From contig NC_060028.1 of the NCBI RefSeq assembly GCF_021134715.1, forward strand, positions 5,292,501-5,356,500: DNA of 64,000 nucleotides. Reading direction: 5' to 3'. The DNA comes from Daphnia pulex (Eukaryota > Arthropoda > Branchiopoda > Diplostraca > Daphniidae). Below are positions 12,868-22,420 of this stretch, one piece after another (position 1 is the stretch's first letter; each line of letters opens with the position of its first letter). Both the position numbers and the translations under genes were made by a program. Below the pieces are notes generated by a model. That model did not search any database. It worked only from the letters and a program-made list of their open reading frames with translations, and was not told the origin of the DNA.

Positions 12868-13368
12868 ATGGTGAAGTGTTTCGTGGTTGGATGTTGTACG
12901 GGATACAAATCAGCAAAAGAAAATGATGCTAAGGTATTTAAACCACAAAAAAAAGAAAGGCAATTCATTTTATGGGGAAAGAATCTTGAAAGAAGTGACA
13001 GAAAATTTTCTAGAAAAGATCATGTGTGTTCTAGACATTTTAAAGAAGAATTCATCATCAAGAACTCTGTAAATGGTGGTGCCCCATTGAGTCGTTGGAA
13101 ATTGAGAGATGATGCCATACCAACTCTTTTTCTTGGTAAGTTTCGCTTTATAAATAATTCCTGTATTATTCATGAACAGATTTTAAATTATGCAGGTTAC
13201 AAAGATGGGGTAGCCCCAAACAAAAAGTATCGGAAACAAACAACCTCTCCATTATCAAACAATGGATGCCATAAACAACCAGAAGAGAAACTTGATGATC
13301 GAACAACATCTGATGTGAAAAATGCTGAAGTCACTCTTGCTGGAAAATCTTGTCGAAACCCAACGTGA
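12868..13368 (+). CDS. THAP zinc-finger protein, two exons
   Basis: Exon 1 is 12868-13135 and exon 2 is 13196-13368, joined over a 60-bp GTAAGT..GCAG intron that keeps frame. The N-terminus is a THAP domain: Met-Val-Lys-Cys, C-x4-C spacing (CFVVGC), a central Trp (FILWGKNL), then the second zinc pair C-x2-H (HVCSRHF) and the closing AIPTLF motif, the classic AVPTIF signature of the family. The rest (about 60 residues) is basic and Ser/Thr-rich with no domain I know. It lies wholly between inverted repeats, so I read it as the DNA-binding part of a transposase. Without the RNase H-like domain it could only bind DNA. Confidence 0.8.
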   Translation: MVKCFVVGCCTGYKSAKENDAKVFKPQKKERQFILWGKNLERSDRKFSRKDHVCSRHFKEEFIIKNSVNGGAPLSRWKLRDDAIPTLFLGKFRFINNSCIIHEQILNYAGYKDGVAPNKKYRKQTTSPLSNNGCHKQPEEKLDDRTTSDVKNAEVTLAGKSCRNPT

Positions 13369-13710
13369 AGAATTAAAAATGTCAGGAAAAATGTCACTGC
13401 TGCTTGCGAAAAGGCAATAAGTAATCAGTTTCTTGGGCTTAACGACCAGGTATATCATCCTCCCATTACTTTTTCCCTGTATGACGATTCCGTTTGTTAG
13501 ATTCCCCAATGTTAACCATATTTCTCCCAATGACCAACAATAACGACAACACTACGTATTTACAATTTTTCTTAACATTAACAATTATTCTTAAAAAAAT
13601 AAATAAATTGTAATTGATTTTACGTTATTACAGACTAGCATGGTGTTAATTTTATTTTTACTGAACTGAAACACCCTTAAACTACGAAGCGTTATCCACA
13701 ATGGTTAAAC

Positions 13711-13836
13711 TTCGCGCCAAATTTCAGGGCCACTAACACTAGAGAACCTAGCGGCAGAAGTGAGAATGATTACCGAAAGTTGGCACAGTTTTTTCCTCTC
13801 GCGTTTGCCCACCTCTCCTGATACATCGTGGTTTTA
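13711..13836 (-). repeat. Right terminal inverted repeat of the THAP element
   Basis: Reverse complement of the left repeat with scattered mismatches. The outermost shared bases are the CACGATG end at about 13830. Confidence 0.8.
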
Positions 13837-13837
13837 T

Positions 13838-13916
13838 GACGGGTTCAGCTGGGGTTCAAAACCAGAGCCTCATTGCCTATTTCCAAAGCGTTGACGCTCT
13901 AGTCCACTACACGCCA
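13838..13916 (-). other. tRNA-like sequence, possible SINE head remnant
   Basis: Read on the - strand it contains an A-box-like TAGTGGACTAGAGCG followed about 40 nt later by a B-box-like GGTTTTGAACCCC, the spacing of a pol III internal promoter. No complete acceptor stem pairs, so it is not a functional tRNA. It directly abuts the right end of the THAP element. Confidence 0.35.
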
Positions 13917-14753
13917 CATCAACCAAGTAGAAATTCAAATGTTTTTTATTTGTAAAAATATGGTACTTCTAATTAGAAATAAATTATTTAAAAAATTTTC
14001 TCGTGTTCTACGTCTTTTACTTTATAACTTATCGAATTTTCATAAACATCACGTGTAAAATAGGTTATTTATGAAATTAATAGTGACAGACGGTCAAATT
14101 ATTTTCAGTCGCGCGGCAGCCGCGGTTTACATGGTGCCTTATGGCCAAGCGGCCCTGACGAAATCAAGTTTTTCTATTAAACTAAAATACTTAAAAATTA
14201 GAGGCTTTCGCCATAAAATTAAAACGATCATGCTTAATTGATTCTAAAAAGGCCAATTAAAAGCGATGTATAGCTTTATAATTATTGACTGGCAAAAAAA
14301 TCCTTTTTGGACTTCCGATTGCTCAAATTTAGCATTAGTAAGTAGCATTAATATTAGTAGCAGCATTGTCATTTCTAGCATTAGTAAGTAGGAACTCAAC
14401 ACCGCAACGACGAGGCGTGAGTTACTGAGTTGTCATGGTTACTTACGTAATTCCCTGTTCAATTCCCTATTTCACTGTTGCAACAGAGTTTTACCATTAT
14501 AAACTAGAGTAAAACTACAGACTAAAATCTAAGGGACCCTCCCCAAACCTGTAAGAACTCCACATCATCCAAAGTGAATTTTCACATAAAAGGCCGCCGC
14601 GAGGTTGCCATGGCTGGGGTAAGCGTGATTGGTTTGCTCTATAGATGTTATTCCAACCAAAAAGTAGTAGTCGAGTAAGAAGTCGTGCGCAGTTTACGCC
14701 GATGCGCACCACTGCAGCCGATAGCAGAACGAAAATTTTTATTACGCTTGACG
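13917..14753. other. AT-rich non-coding stretch
   Basis: No gene or repeat that I can support. There is a short internal echo of AGTAAGTAG-type sequence at 14330-14395. Confidence 0.4.
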
Positions 14754-14823
14754 CTTAACGTAGGTCCAATCCTTTGTTCAAGAACCGTCTGCTTCTCGAA
14801 CAAACGATTGGAGCTACGTTAAG
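14754..14823. repeat. 31-bp stem / 8-nt loop hairpin
   Basis: Arms 14754-14784 and 14793-14823 pair at 28 of 31 positions around the loop CCGTCTGC. It could be a precursor-like RNA fold or the remnant of a foldback/MITE element. Confidence 0.7.
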
Positions 14824-15810
14824 TATGGACAATTGACGTTGACGTTCTCGTTATGTACGAGTGGAAAGACAAAGGGAGAGTGAAAAAAGAGGGACCCTTT
14901 CCCCTTTCTTCCCCACTCTATTCTTCCCTTCCTTGACTGTCCTTACTTTCGTACCCTTTTCTTATGGACAATGGAAATGCTTTCCATTTGTGGCTGCGCT
15001 AAAATGGGCAAATACCGTGCCAAGATGGCAACAGCGAACCAATCTATAGTGGAGTCAAGATAACTTTTAACCGGGAACAAATTGCATCATGAAATTTTTT
15101 CATGAACTCTGTTCTTTACATTAATCGATATCTGTATTAAGAAACCTTCTTGAAAATAGAAATTTTAACTATTTAACAAGCAATCCACCACTGAAGCGCA
15201 CCAAATCCATGGACCCCCCTATTTTTCTCCATTCCGCTATGCGACCTAAAAATCTGAAATAATTCAGGCAAATCCAGTTTCCTACTCCGGATTCCCCTGT
15301 TTTTGTAGAATTTAAATATTCCCGTACCCAGCTAGCACAAGTTATGACCAGGTTGCTACAGCTACGCCATCGAAGTTATATGAATTTAAGCATAGTTTTA
15401 TTAAACTACTTTGTTACTTAATCGACTGTTGAGAAAGGGCATAGCATAAGTGCATAACACACATTAGTAAGGTTTTATCTTAACGTACATATAAAAGTTT
15501 TTCTTCTACTTTTATGGGGTGATTTACGCCTTTACAGTTGGATTTTTTTTATATATGATATTAGGGGACCATTTAAAATATATATGAATTTAAACTAATA
15601 ACTGTCATACACATTAACAGTTGTAGCACATTTTTTTAATTTACGTACAGAAGTGCGTAGCGTGTTTACTAATAAATAAACTTAGGAATAAGTCAATTAT
15701 AATAATAAAAATAAGTTTATGTTTTCATTTATCATGTTTATTTAAGAAAGTTAAGTTCTTAACGGGGAAATAATACAGCTGGTAAAAACAAACATGATTA
15801 AATATGATAG
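14824..15810. other. Non-coding stretch left of the LTR element
   Basis: No gene seen; AT-rich with no coding-like frame. Confidence 0.4.
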
Positions 15811-16311
15811 TGTAAAGGTTCTCGAAAAGAACCCTACACTAAATTATAACGAACACGAAAAAGCCGGAGGCGATTTCCCCAAAATGTAAATGGTGTATTG
15901 GTTTTAAAAAGGAAGTGAGTACATACCAAATATAGGAAGAGAAAAGGGAAGAACACTGGATTGATATAAGCTATTCTCAACTGACAGTTCTAACTAACTC
16001 AGGTCTGGTCTCGGAATAGCAATGCCAATACTAACTTAAAAACATCAGCTTTTATACCCAAACATTTCTATTGCCGCGTAGTTGACGTCTAACTACGCAG
16101 TTCTAGAAATGGTTAGGTTACATTTAATGACACGTGTACGGAAATGCAATTATAATAAAGTCACGCACTATGAACTCATGGATCCTCCATACGAGTCCTC
16201 AAAAGACGCCAAACGTTCAATCAGCACGTTTGGAACACCTGCAGAGCTCAGAAATACGAACAACATGACATCATTAATCAATATAAATCTGGCGCAACAT
16301 GATCCGTTACA
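15811..16311 (-). repeat. LTR (3' LTR in element orientation)
   Basis: 501 bp. It differs from the right LTR by only a few bases, such as a T/C at the GGYGCAACATG segment and a one-base A-run length difference. Confidence 0.95.
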
Positions 16312-17270
16312 TCACTCCCGGCCCCGTTGAATTACGCCCCGTAATTCCATTTCGGAAGCAGGTTGCGCGTGTGAACGAGATTTCGAAGAACGGCGATTCA
16401 ACTTAAACAATAGACAGCACCCACAAGCAATACAAACACGTAGAAATATCAAAACTGCAACAGTTATAATAACAAGGAAAAAATAGAACTTGAAATTTTG
16501 AATCCACTTCGGATAATCCGAGATGTCCGGCGCCGCTATCAAGACGTTATTTGTCCGTGGCACATGAGACGAGCTGAAATTCCCGGACGAATGATCGTCT
16601 AGTAGCAAGGATCGAACAGCACTAGCTCCCATCCATCCCGATTGGTAGTTAAGTTTTATATTTTGATTGTGGCCCGCAAGCCGACAGGTCAACACTGAAA
16701 TCGAATTCCTTTGCTTTTGCACGAAAGGGCAACAGCAACAACAGGGTTTCATTAGTCTTCCAATATGCGGTTAGTTTTGTACATTTTGGTAGGCGAACCA
16801 TTGACGTGGCCAGCCACCCGTTGTACTGCGGGGTTGAAATTAACCCTTCGTGCATCGCTAATCGCGAATAGCACCACAAAGTTTCAATCACTCGCACTGG
16901 ATCATTGGAAAAATCAATCAGCTGATCTTTAAAACTTCATGTTTTGTGACAACGTCGTTGTTCTGAACTGGTTTCAACAGTTGGAGAGAAATGAAGAAAG
17001 TACTAGAAGAATTTTTTTCACTAGTAGGCACATCACGACCAACTTAGGCTGACCGATCACTTTCTAGCCGAAAAACGCATAATGTGTTTTGGTTGGTTCC
17101 AGCGTGCACATAAAATACAGTAGAACTTAAACCCGTTCTCTGCAAAAATTTAGGATGGGAGATCCCTGTTCGTAGAGGCTCACTGCAATTACACACAGTG
17201 ACCTCAAAAACTTCCGGAACGATGACTTGGAGTCGAGGAAGCAGCATGACTTGTAGCATAAGTATTCTCA
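16312..17270 (-). pseudogene. Env-like C-terminal region, frameshifted
   Basis: On the - strand three overlapping open stretches in different frames (17270-17044, 16897-16649, 16752-16312) describe the end of an envelope-like protein just before the 3' LTR. The last part has a strongly hydrophobic segment of about 23 residues (codons at about 16500-16430) followed by a Cys-rich and basic cytoplasmic-like tail, the layout of a viral transmembrane subunit. Frame changes and the absent surface subunit show it is broken. Placement between pol space and the 3' LTR supports the assignment; the sequence alone would not be sufficient. Confidence 0.55.
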
Positions 17271-17279
17271 CACAATAAT

Positions 17280-18430
17280 CAGTGATACAACATGAAACGA
17301 AAACAACAATAAACAGCGGAAAACGAAAATGGAAACAAAACAATGGGTTGGAATTGGGGAAAAAACGATAAACAGAAAAAAAAATAAGTAGAGACGGAAA
17401 AATAAAACGAAAAAGATAAGAAGAAATCAAGGGAAATGGAAAAAAAACTTGAAAAGTAACGAAGAAAAAAATCAATTGACTCATGAAAACGAACATGCGA
17501 AACGGAAAAATTTAGAATAACCACAAAAAAGGAAAAGAATAACTGTAAAAATGGAGGAGCGGATAATTCAAAATAGAGAATAAGATCAAAATACGTTGGA
17601 AAAATAACTTGGGTTAGATTAGGTTGCAAATGAAAGGCTGGAAAATAAAATAAAAACTAAAATAAGATAAATAGCATAAAAAAATAATTAAAATGGGAAA
17701 AAGACGGAGAAGAGAAGAAAAATGGGAGAGAAAAAAAAATATATAGGGAAGTATCTTGATAATCAAACGAAGGAAACAATGAAATAGAAATGATAACATA
17801 TAATTGACAAAAACCTTAAATATATAAGAGAATTTAGTGTAAAAATAAATGAGAAAAGAACTTTGCCATTGAAGAGGAGAAAAAAAAAACGGAAAAGTTA
17901 AGAAAAATCAAACAAATGGAAAATTAAATTGGCAAACAAACCAAGAAACTTGAACGAACATCGAAAATTTAAAAAAAATGTAGGAGTGAGAACTAAAATG
18001 GGAACATAACTTTATAATGTAAAGAGCGGAAAAATTTAAAAGAGAGAATAAAAATCAAAATATAAAGGAAAATAACTTTGGTTGTGTTGGGTTGCTATTT
18101 GAAGACAGAAAAATGAATTAAACAATAAATGGGAATATTATAATTAAAATAAGAAAAGGGTGGAGAATAAAACTTAAAAGAGAAGAAAAATCGAAATAAA
18201 TTGGAAAATTAACTTGGAAATAAAAAAATAATTAAATTGAAAAGATAACTTAAGTATCAAAGATAGGAAAATAAAAGAAAAGTAAAGTCAAAATGAATGA
18301 GGAAAATAATTGAAAAGGACGTAAAAAGAAACGGAAAGAATTAATAATGTGAAATTTAAAAGGACGGCAAAATCAAGAAGAAATAGAAAAGAACATGACA
18401 CTAGAACAATGGAAAACAAGAATAAGAATA
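17280..18430. repeat. Purine-rich degenerate repeat field inside the LTR element
   Basis: About 1.1 kb of G/A-rich + strand. A diverged unit recurs: 17590-17745 resembles 18062-18195 (shared GGAAAATAACTTgGGTT, GGTTGC, AAAATAAGA, GAGAAGAAAAAT in order), spacing about 470 bp. On the - strand it gives Phe/Leu/Ser-rich open frames that are composition artefacts. Confidence 0.65.
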
Positions 18431-18559
18431 AATTCCTTCACTTGACACCTCCTTATCCATACTACACACACAATCTTGAAATACCTTTCAGATCTTCATT
18501 TGCTTAGGCAACTGTATGTGCCGTTGGTATTTTCTTATTTGTAACGTAAACTTGCTTCT

Positions 18560-18905
18560 CTTAATTATTCAAATACATGGCGAATATTGACATCGAACAT
18601 ATCTGAATATGTGACAACTTCTTCAAAATAAACTTACGCTTAATAAAACTAAACTATCTACTAACCAAAAGACGAGACTTACTAACTACTACGAAACTAA
18701 ACTAGCTAACTCACTAACTAAGAAAACTAATAAACATTTCCCCAAGACGTCTCTTAGGTCATAATTCATTAGTCTTGTAACGAAGGAGGCCAATTGCGCA
18801 ACCCAATGGCACCCCTGTAGCTTGGTAAAGATTATCCTTCACCACATACGCTGTCTAATACACCCCCTTTGGTGTACTTATAACTTCAACCTTTCCCACT
18901 TTCCC
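18560..18905 (-). pseudogene. Short coding-like remnant between env space and minisatellite
   Basis: On the - strand 18900-18770 reads KVEVISTPKGVY, stop, then AYVVKDNLYQATGVPLGCAIG. It looks like a retroelement polyprotein piece immediately downstream of the minisatellite, but I cannot assign a domain. Confidence 0.35.
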
Positions 18906-18948
18906 TTCCCTTCCTTCCTTCCTTCCCACCCTGTTCACTTGTCCCTCT

Positions 18949-19545
18949 ATGTCCCCTAGTTTCATATTGTATCCTTGTTTCATCTTGTCCCCTTTTTTCA
19001 TATTGTCCCCTTGTTTCATCCTGTGCACTTATTTCATCTTGTCTTCTTATTTCATATTGTCCCCTTGTTTCATCTTGTCCACTTATTTCATCTTGTCTTC
19101 TTATTTCATATTGTCCCCTTGTTTCATTTTGTTCACTTATTTCATCTTGTCTTCTTATTTCGTATTGTCCCCTTGTTTCATCTTGTCCACTTATTTCATG
19201 TTGTCTTCTTATTTCATATTGTCCCCTTGTTTCATCTTGTCCACTTATTTCATCTTGTCTTCTTATTTCATATTGTCCCCTTGTTTCATCTTGTTCACTT
19301 ATTTCATCTTGTCTTCTTATTTTGTATTGTCCCCTTGTTTCATCTTGTCCACTTATTTCATCTTGTCTTCTTATTTCATATTGTCCCCTTGTTTCATCTT
19401 GTTCACTTATTTCATCTTGTCTTCTTATTTCGTATTGTCCCCTTGTTTCATCTTGTCCACTTATTTCTTGTTGTCTTCTTATTTCATATTGTTCTCTTGT
19501 TTCATCTTGTCCCCTTGTTTTTCCATTCCCCCCATCCCTTCCATT
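18949..19545. repeat. 54-bp minisatellite (about 10 units), itself three 18-bp subunits
   Basis: The CCCCTTG mark recurs at 19061, 19115, 19169, 19223, 19277, 19331, 19385 and 19439, exactly 54 bp apart. Each unit is a trimer of 18-mers of the form TTCATmTTGTCCnCTTrT. Because 54 and 18 are multiples of 3, all three + frames stay open across the array, and the - strand has periodic stops. Confidence 0.95.
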
Positions 19546-19559
19546 CCCGCTGTCCCATT

Positions 19560-19935
19560 TTGACTACCGACAACTTTAATACTCCCTAGGTGAGTAGCTC
19601 TCGGTTTACATACACTTTCTAATGAATTATTTACGATTAACATGTTATAAGTGCCATCCTTTGAAACGGTGTTCACAAAATCAAAAATTTCTAACCCTTT
19701 GGGTAGTTTATCTGCTTGAGGAAAAAAAAAGTAGCTGTAGGGAAAGCGATCAATCCTAAGGTATCTAATTTCTTATCGTGCACGTCGTACAAATCAAAAT
19801 CGGGTTTACTGCAGGTCCCCCGACTTCTCTGTGGAATTTTTTTAAGCAAGTTCGTGCTTATCACACTTCTTGCTGCCCCAGTATCAAATAGGGCTTGGAA
19901 ACAAATGTTAAAACTAATAAGAGGAATGCGAGGAG
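19560..19935 (-). pseudogene. Retroviral-type aspartic protease remnant with frameshift
   Basis: Just downstream of gag the - strand encodes an active-site segment ALFDTGAARSVIS (about 19899-19861) in the D-T/S-G-A form of retropepsins. The frame continues about 60 codons, then needs a shift at a run of T (about 19722-19730, - strand) to reach the second half ending near YNMLIVNN. It would process the gag-pol polyprotein, but as it stands it is broken. The 54-bp minisatellite begins immediately beyond it. Confidence 0.7.
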
Positions 19936-20028
19936 TTAAATTGCTTGTCTTCGTGGTTAGTCGTCTAGAAATGCGTCGGGTTATTCCAAGATTCTGGCTA
20001 TCAACTGACCCGTGAAAACAGTTGATAC

Positions 20029-20721
20029 CTAATTGTTTCCCTGATTGGGTGGAGGCCTTGGTAAATTAGAATTACCAATCTGTGACCATTTCGGACACTG
20101 GTAGGCCAAGTGTCTGATTTGCCTACACATATAACAAATCGGAGGTTGTGCATTTTCTAACATTATACGTTGATATCTGAAACAAACGTCTTTGCTGTGG
20201 CCTTTCAGCTTGCAAAAGTCGCAAATTTTGTCTGACCTGGGAGGGCGAAAGTTTGATTGATTCGGGGAAAACGGGGGGTTGCTTGGTGAATACGAAGGTG
20301 GCCTAAACTGTTGATTCGCCTGCTGATACTGCGGTCGAGGTTGCCAGTTTGGCTTGCCATGGAATGGTTTGTTTTGCTGGCTATTGTAGCTGGTAGGTGG
20401 GTGATATGACGACCCAAACTGATTCATTCCCTGCTGCCCAGGTAGTTGGAAAGAAACATGTTTATTTGACTGATGGGTTTCCTCATTACTTTTTTTTAAT
20501 AACAATTCTACGGCTTTTGAGAGTTCTTGAATATATGAAGACATTTCTGACTGCTCCGTACCAGTAGCAACTACCGGTTTTGATCCATCTTTCAAGGCCG
20601 CAACCAGAGAGTTCCCGGACTCATTCTGCTTTTCAACAAGCTGTTTTAATTCTACCATTTCGAGGCTTCCACGCAGTTTCGAATCAGAAGGTTTATCAAC
20701 AACTTGCACTATGGAATTCAT
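20029..20721 (-). CDS. gag: Gag nucleocapsid-type protein of the LTR element
   Basis: 230 residues from ATG at 20721 to TAA at 20029. The first 90 residues are charged and helical (ELKQLVEKQNE, LSKAVELLLKKSNEE); the middle is Pro/Gln/Ser/Asn-rich and basic, typical of a nucleic-acid-binding linker. The end carries two zinc knuckles: CDFCKLKGHSKDVC (C-x2-C-x4-H-x4-C, canonical) and CYMCRQIRHLAYQC, where the usual Gly before the His is Arg. No large capsid domain is visible upstream, since only about 410 bp separate this start from the 5' LTR, so Gag is probably N-terminally truncated. Confidence 0.8.
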   Translation of the reverse strand: MNSIVQVVDKPSDSKLRGSLEMVELKQLVEKQNESGNSLVAALKDGSKPVVATGTEQSEMSSYIQELSKAVELLLKKSNEETHQSNKHVSFQLPGQQGMNQFGSSYHPPTSYNSQQNKPFHGKPNWQPRPQYQQANQQFRPPSYSPSNPPFSPNQSNFRPPRSDKICDFCKLKGHSKDVCFRYQRIMLENAQPPICYMCRQIRHLAYQCPKWSQIGNSNLPRPPPNQGNN

Positions 20722-21113
20722 CAGGAATAGAAATACTTGCTAACTTAGGAATTTAACAACGATATCAATCCAAAACCAACCATTCTAAAAAAATAGGTTT
20801 TCCAAACTCAAATCAAAAATAAAATAAATCTTAGAACTGATTCAGATCAAAAACTAAATAAGAAAACAATTTAATTTGAAAATAATCGTAAAAAAAAAAA
20901 TGTTCTACCAATTGACGAAAAATTTAACTTTCGAAAATTTACGAAGGGTATTGACAACGGAAAACGACTTCGATTTTAAAATACGATTCATTTCTGAATT
21001 AAAAAAAAACAATCGCAAAATTTAAATGAAATAAAAAATCACACACACACAAAAAAATGTTTCGCTAATCTAGAAATAATACCAAGTACACCATCAAACA
21101 TTGTGGGCGAGTT

Positions 21114-21131
21114 CGAGAATCGCTGCCACCA
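21114..21131 (-). promoter_or_regulatory. Probable tRNA primer-binding site
   Basis: Three bases inside the right LTR, the - strand reads TGGTGGCAGCGATTCTCG. It begins TGG as expected for pairing to a tRNA CCA end, and its complement continues into a T-arm-like GAGTTCGAG. The tRNA isoacceptor was not identified. Confidence 0.65.
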
Positions 21132-21134
21132 TTA

Positions 21135-21635
21135 TGTAAAGGTTCTCGAAAAGAACCCTACACTAAATTATAACGAACACGAAAAAGCCGGAGGCGATTT
21201 CCCCAAAATGTAAATGGTGTATTGGTTTTAAAAGGGAAGTGAGTACATACCAAATATAGGAAGAGAAAAGGGAAGAACACTGGATTGATATAAGCTATTC
21301 TCAACTGACAGTTCTAACTAACTCAGGTCTGGTCTCGGAATAGCAATGCCAATACTAACTTAAAAACATCAGCTTTTATACCCAAACATTTCTATTGCCG
21401 CGTAGTTGACGTCTAACTACGCAGTTCTAGAAATGGTTAGGTTACATTTAATGACACGTGTACGGAAATGCAATTATAATAAAGTCACGCACTATGAACT
21501 CATGGATCCTCCATACGAGTCCTCAAAAGACGCCAAACGTTCAATCAGCACGTTTGGAACACCTGCAGAGCTCAGAAATACGAACAACATGACATCATTA
21601 ATCAATATAAATCTGGTGCAACATGATCCGTTACA
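21135..21635 (-). repeat. LTR (5' LTR in element orientation)
   Basis: 501 bp with TG..CA ends, near-identical to 15811-16311. Followed by the ATAG target duplication. Confidence 0.95.
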
Positions 21636-21699
21636 ATAGTAAAAAATAAAGCGTTTCGTGACTTTCATCGTTACATTGCAGTATATTTTTTATGTAAAA

Positions 21700-21935
21700 A
21701 TTAGCAACATTTGGGAGCAAATTGGTCACAATGGGCTAATATTTTTAATCAAGTACCATTTAGCAACCTTTGGGAGCCCATTGGTCACAAGTGGGATAAT
21801 ATTTTTAATCAAGTACCATTTAGCAACCTTTGGGAGCCCATTGGTCACAAGTGGGATAATATTTTTAATCAAGTACCATTTAGCAACGATTGGGAGCTAA
21901 TTGGCCACAATAGCCAAATATCTTTACTACCAAAT
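21700..21935. repeat. 60-bp tandem repeat, about 3.7 units
   Basis: Units at about 21700, 21760, 21820 and 21880 carry TTTAGCAACcTTTGGGAGCcCATTGGTCACAA..; the middle two are identical over the full 60 bp and the outer ones have diverged. The period is a multiple of 3, so frames stay open through it. Confidence 0.9.
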
Positions 21936-22075
21936 CAATACCATAAAGTGCCCAAAATAGCCGGGAGCAATTATATTGCCAGGTCACGACCAGGTCATGA
22001 ATTGGGAAATACGTGGCTAGCTGGGTATGTTTATCTTCGTAAAATGGGGTCCATTTTGAAGATATTTCTTTGGTT

Positions 22076-22420
22076 AGTCTACTTCACCTAAAAATTTGCG
22101 TGACTGATATCACATTTATCTTAAATTTAGTGTTAATGTTTATTGTAGTTTTCTGAATTTGAACTGCAGCGGTGGCGTTTCGAAACTGAGCCCCCGTTCA
22201 ATTTTGAATCGCTGTGTAAAATTACAGCTATTTGTATATATATTCGTAAAATGTGATTTATTTGTTTAATCTGCTTCATAAAAAATTTTTTATGATTGAT
22301 GTCACATTTACGTAAACTTTGCGTTAATGTTTAGTGTCGTTTTCTGAATATGAATTTTATTTTGCAGTTTGAATTGCAGCGGTGGCGTTTTGAAACTGAG
22401 CCCAGTTCGACTTTGACTAG
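22076..22420. repeat. Imperfect tandem duplication, about 190-bp unit
   Basis: 22076-22200 and 22268-22420 share, in order, a CACATTTA block, a GTTAATGTTTAkTGT block, TTTTCTGAATwTGAA and GCAGCGGTGGCGTTT.GAAACTGAGCCC. No coding potential is evident. Confidence 0.75.

Larger units (their letters stand above)
12621..13836 (+). mobile_element. THAP-domain DNA transposon with long terminal inverted repeats (non-autonomous)
   Basis: About 1.2 kb bounded by imperfect inverted repeats (12621-12753 and 13711-13836) that share the CGATGTATCAGGAGAGG end, an AACTGTGCCAACTTTC block and a TCTGCCGCTAGGTTCTCTAG block. The interior encodes a THAP domain protein on the + strand but no catalytic transposase domain. 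THAP domains are the DNA-binding modules of P-element-type and several other transposases, so this reads as an internally deleted or truncated member. A clear target duplication was not found. Confidence 0.75.
15811..21635 (-). mobile_element. LTR retrotransposon with env-like tail, pol mostly lost (5.8 kb)
   Basis: Two nearly identical 501-bp direct repeats, each with TGTAA..TTACA ends, flank a 4.8-kb interior. A 4-bp duplication ATAG lies at 15807-15810 and 21636-21639. Gene order gives the - orientation: primer-binding site next to the right LTR, gag (20721-20029), aspartic protease remnant (about 19930-19560), a repeat field, then an env-like C-terminus (17270-16312) and a purine-rich tract before the left LTR. 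Gag zinc knuckles plus a terminal membrane-anchored frame suggest a Ty3/Gypsy-type element of the env-bearing kind. Reverse transcriptase, RNase H and integrase are not visible, so it cannot move on its own. The near-identity of the LTRs implies recent insertion. Confidence 0.9.

Noticed and set aside
13838..13916. A functional tRNA gene
   Set aside because: Internal boxes are degenerate and the acceptor and anticodon stems do not pair.
16082..16330. 82-codon + strand frame, repeated at 21406-21639
   Set aside because: It lies inside the LTR in both copies and antisense to the element; present twice because the LTR is.
17044..17799. Phe/Leu-rich - strand frames that look like multipass membrane proteins
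   Set aside because: They arise from the purine-rich + strand repeats; no conserved residues.
18949..19545. CRISPR-like array
   Set aside because: Units are contiguous with no unique spacers, and the sequence is a eukaryotic genome.
18949..19589. Two overlapping 204-codon frames on the + strand
   Set aside because: They are products of the 54-bp repeat, whose period is a multiple of three; the sense strand of the retroelement is the other one.
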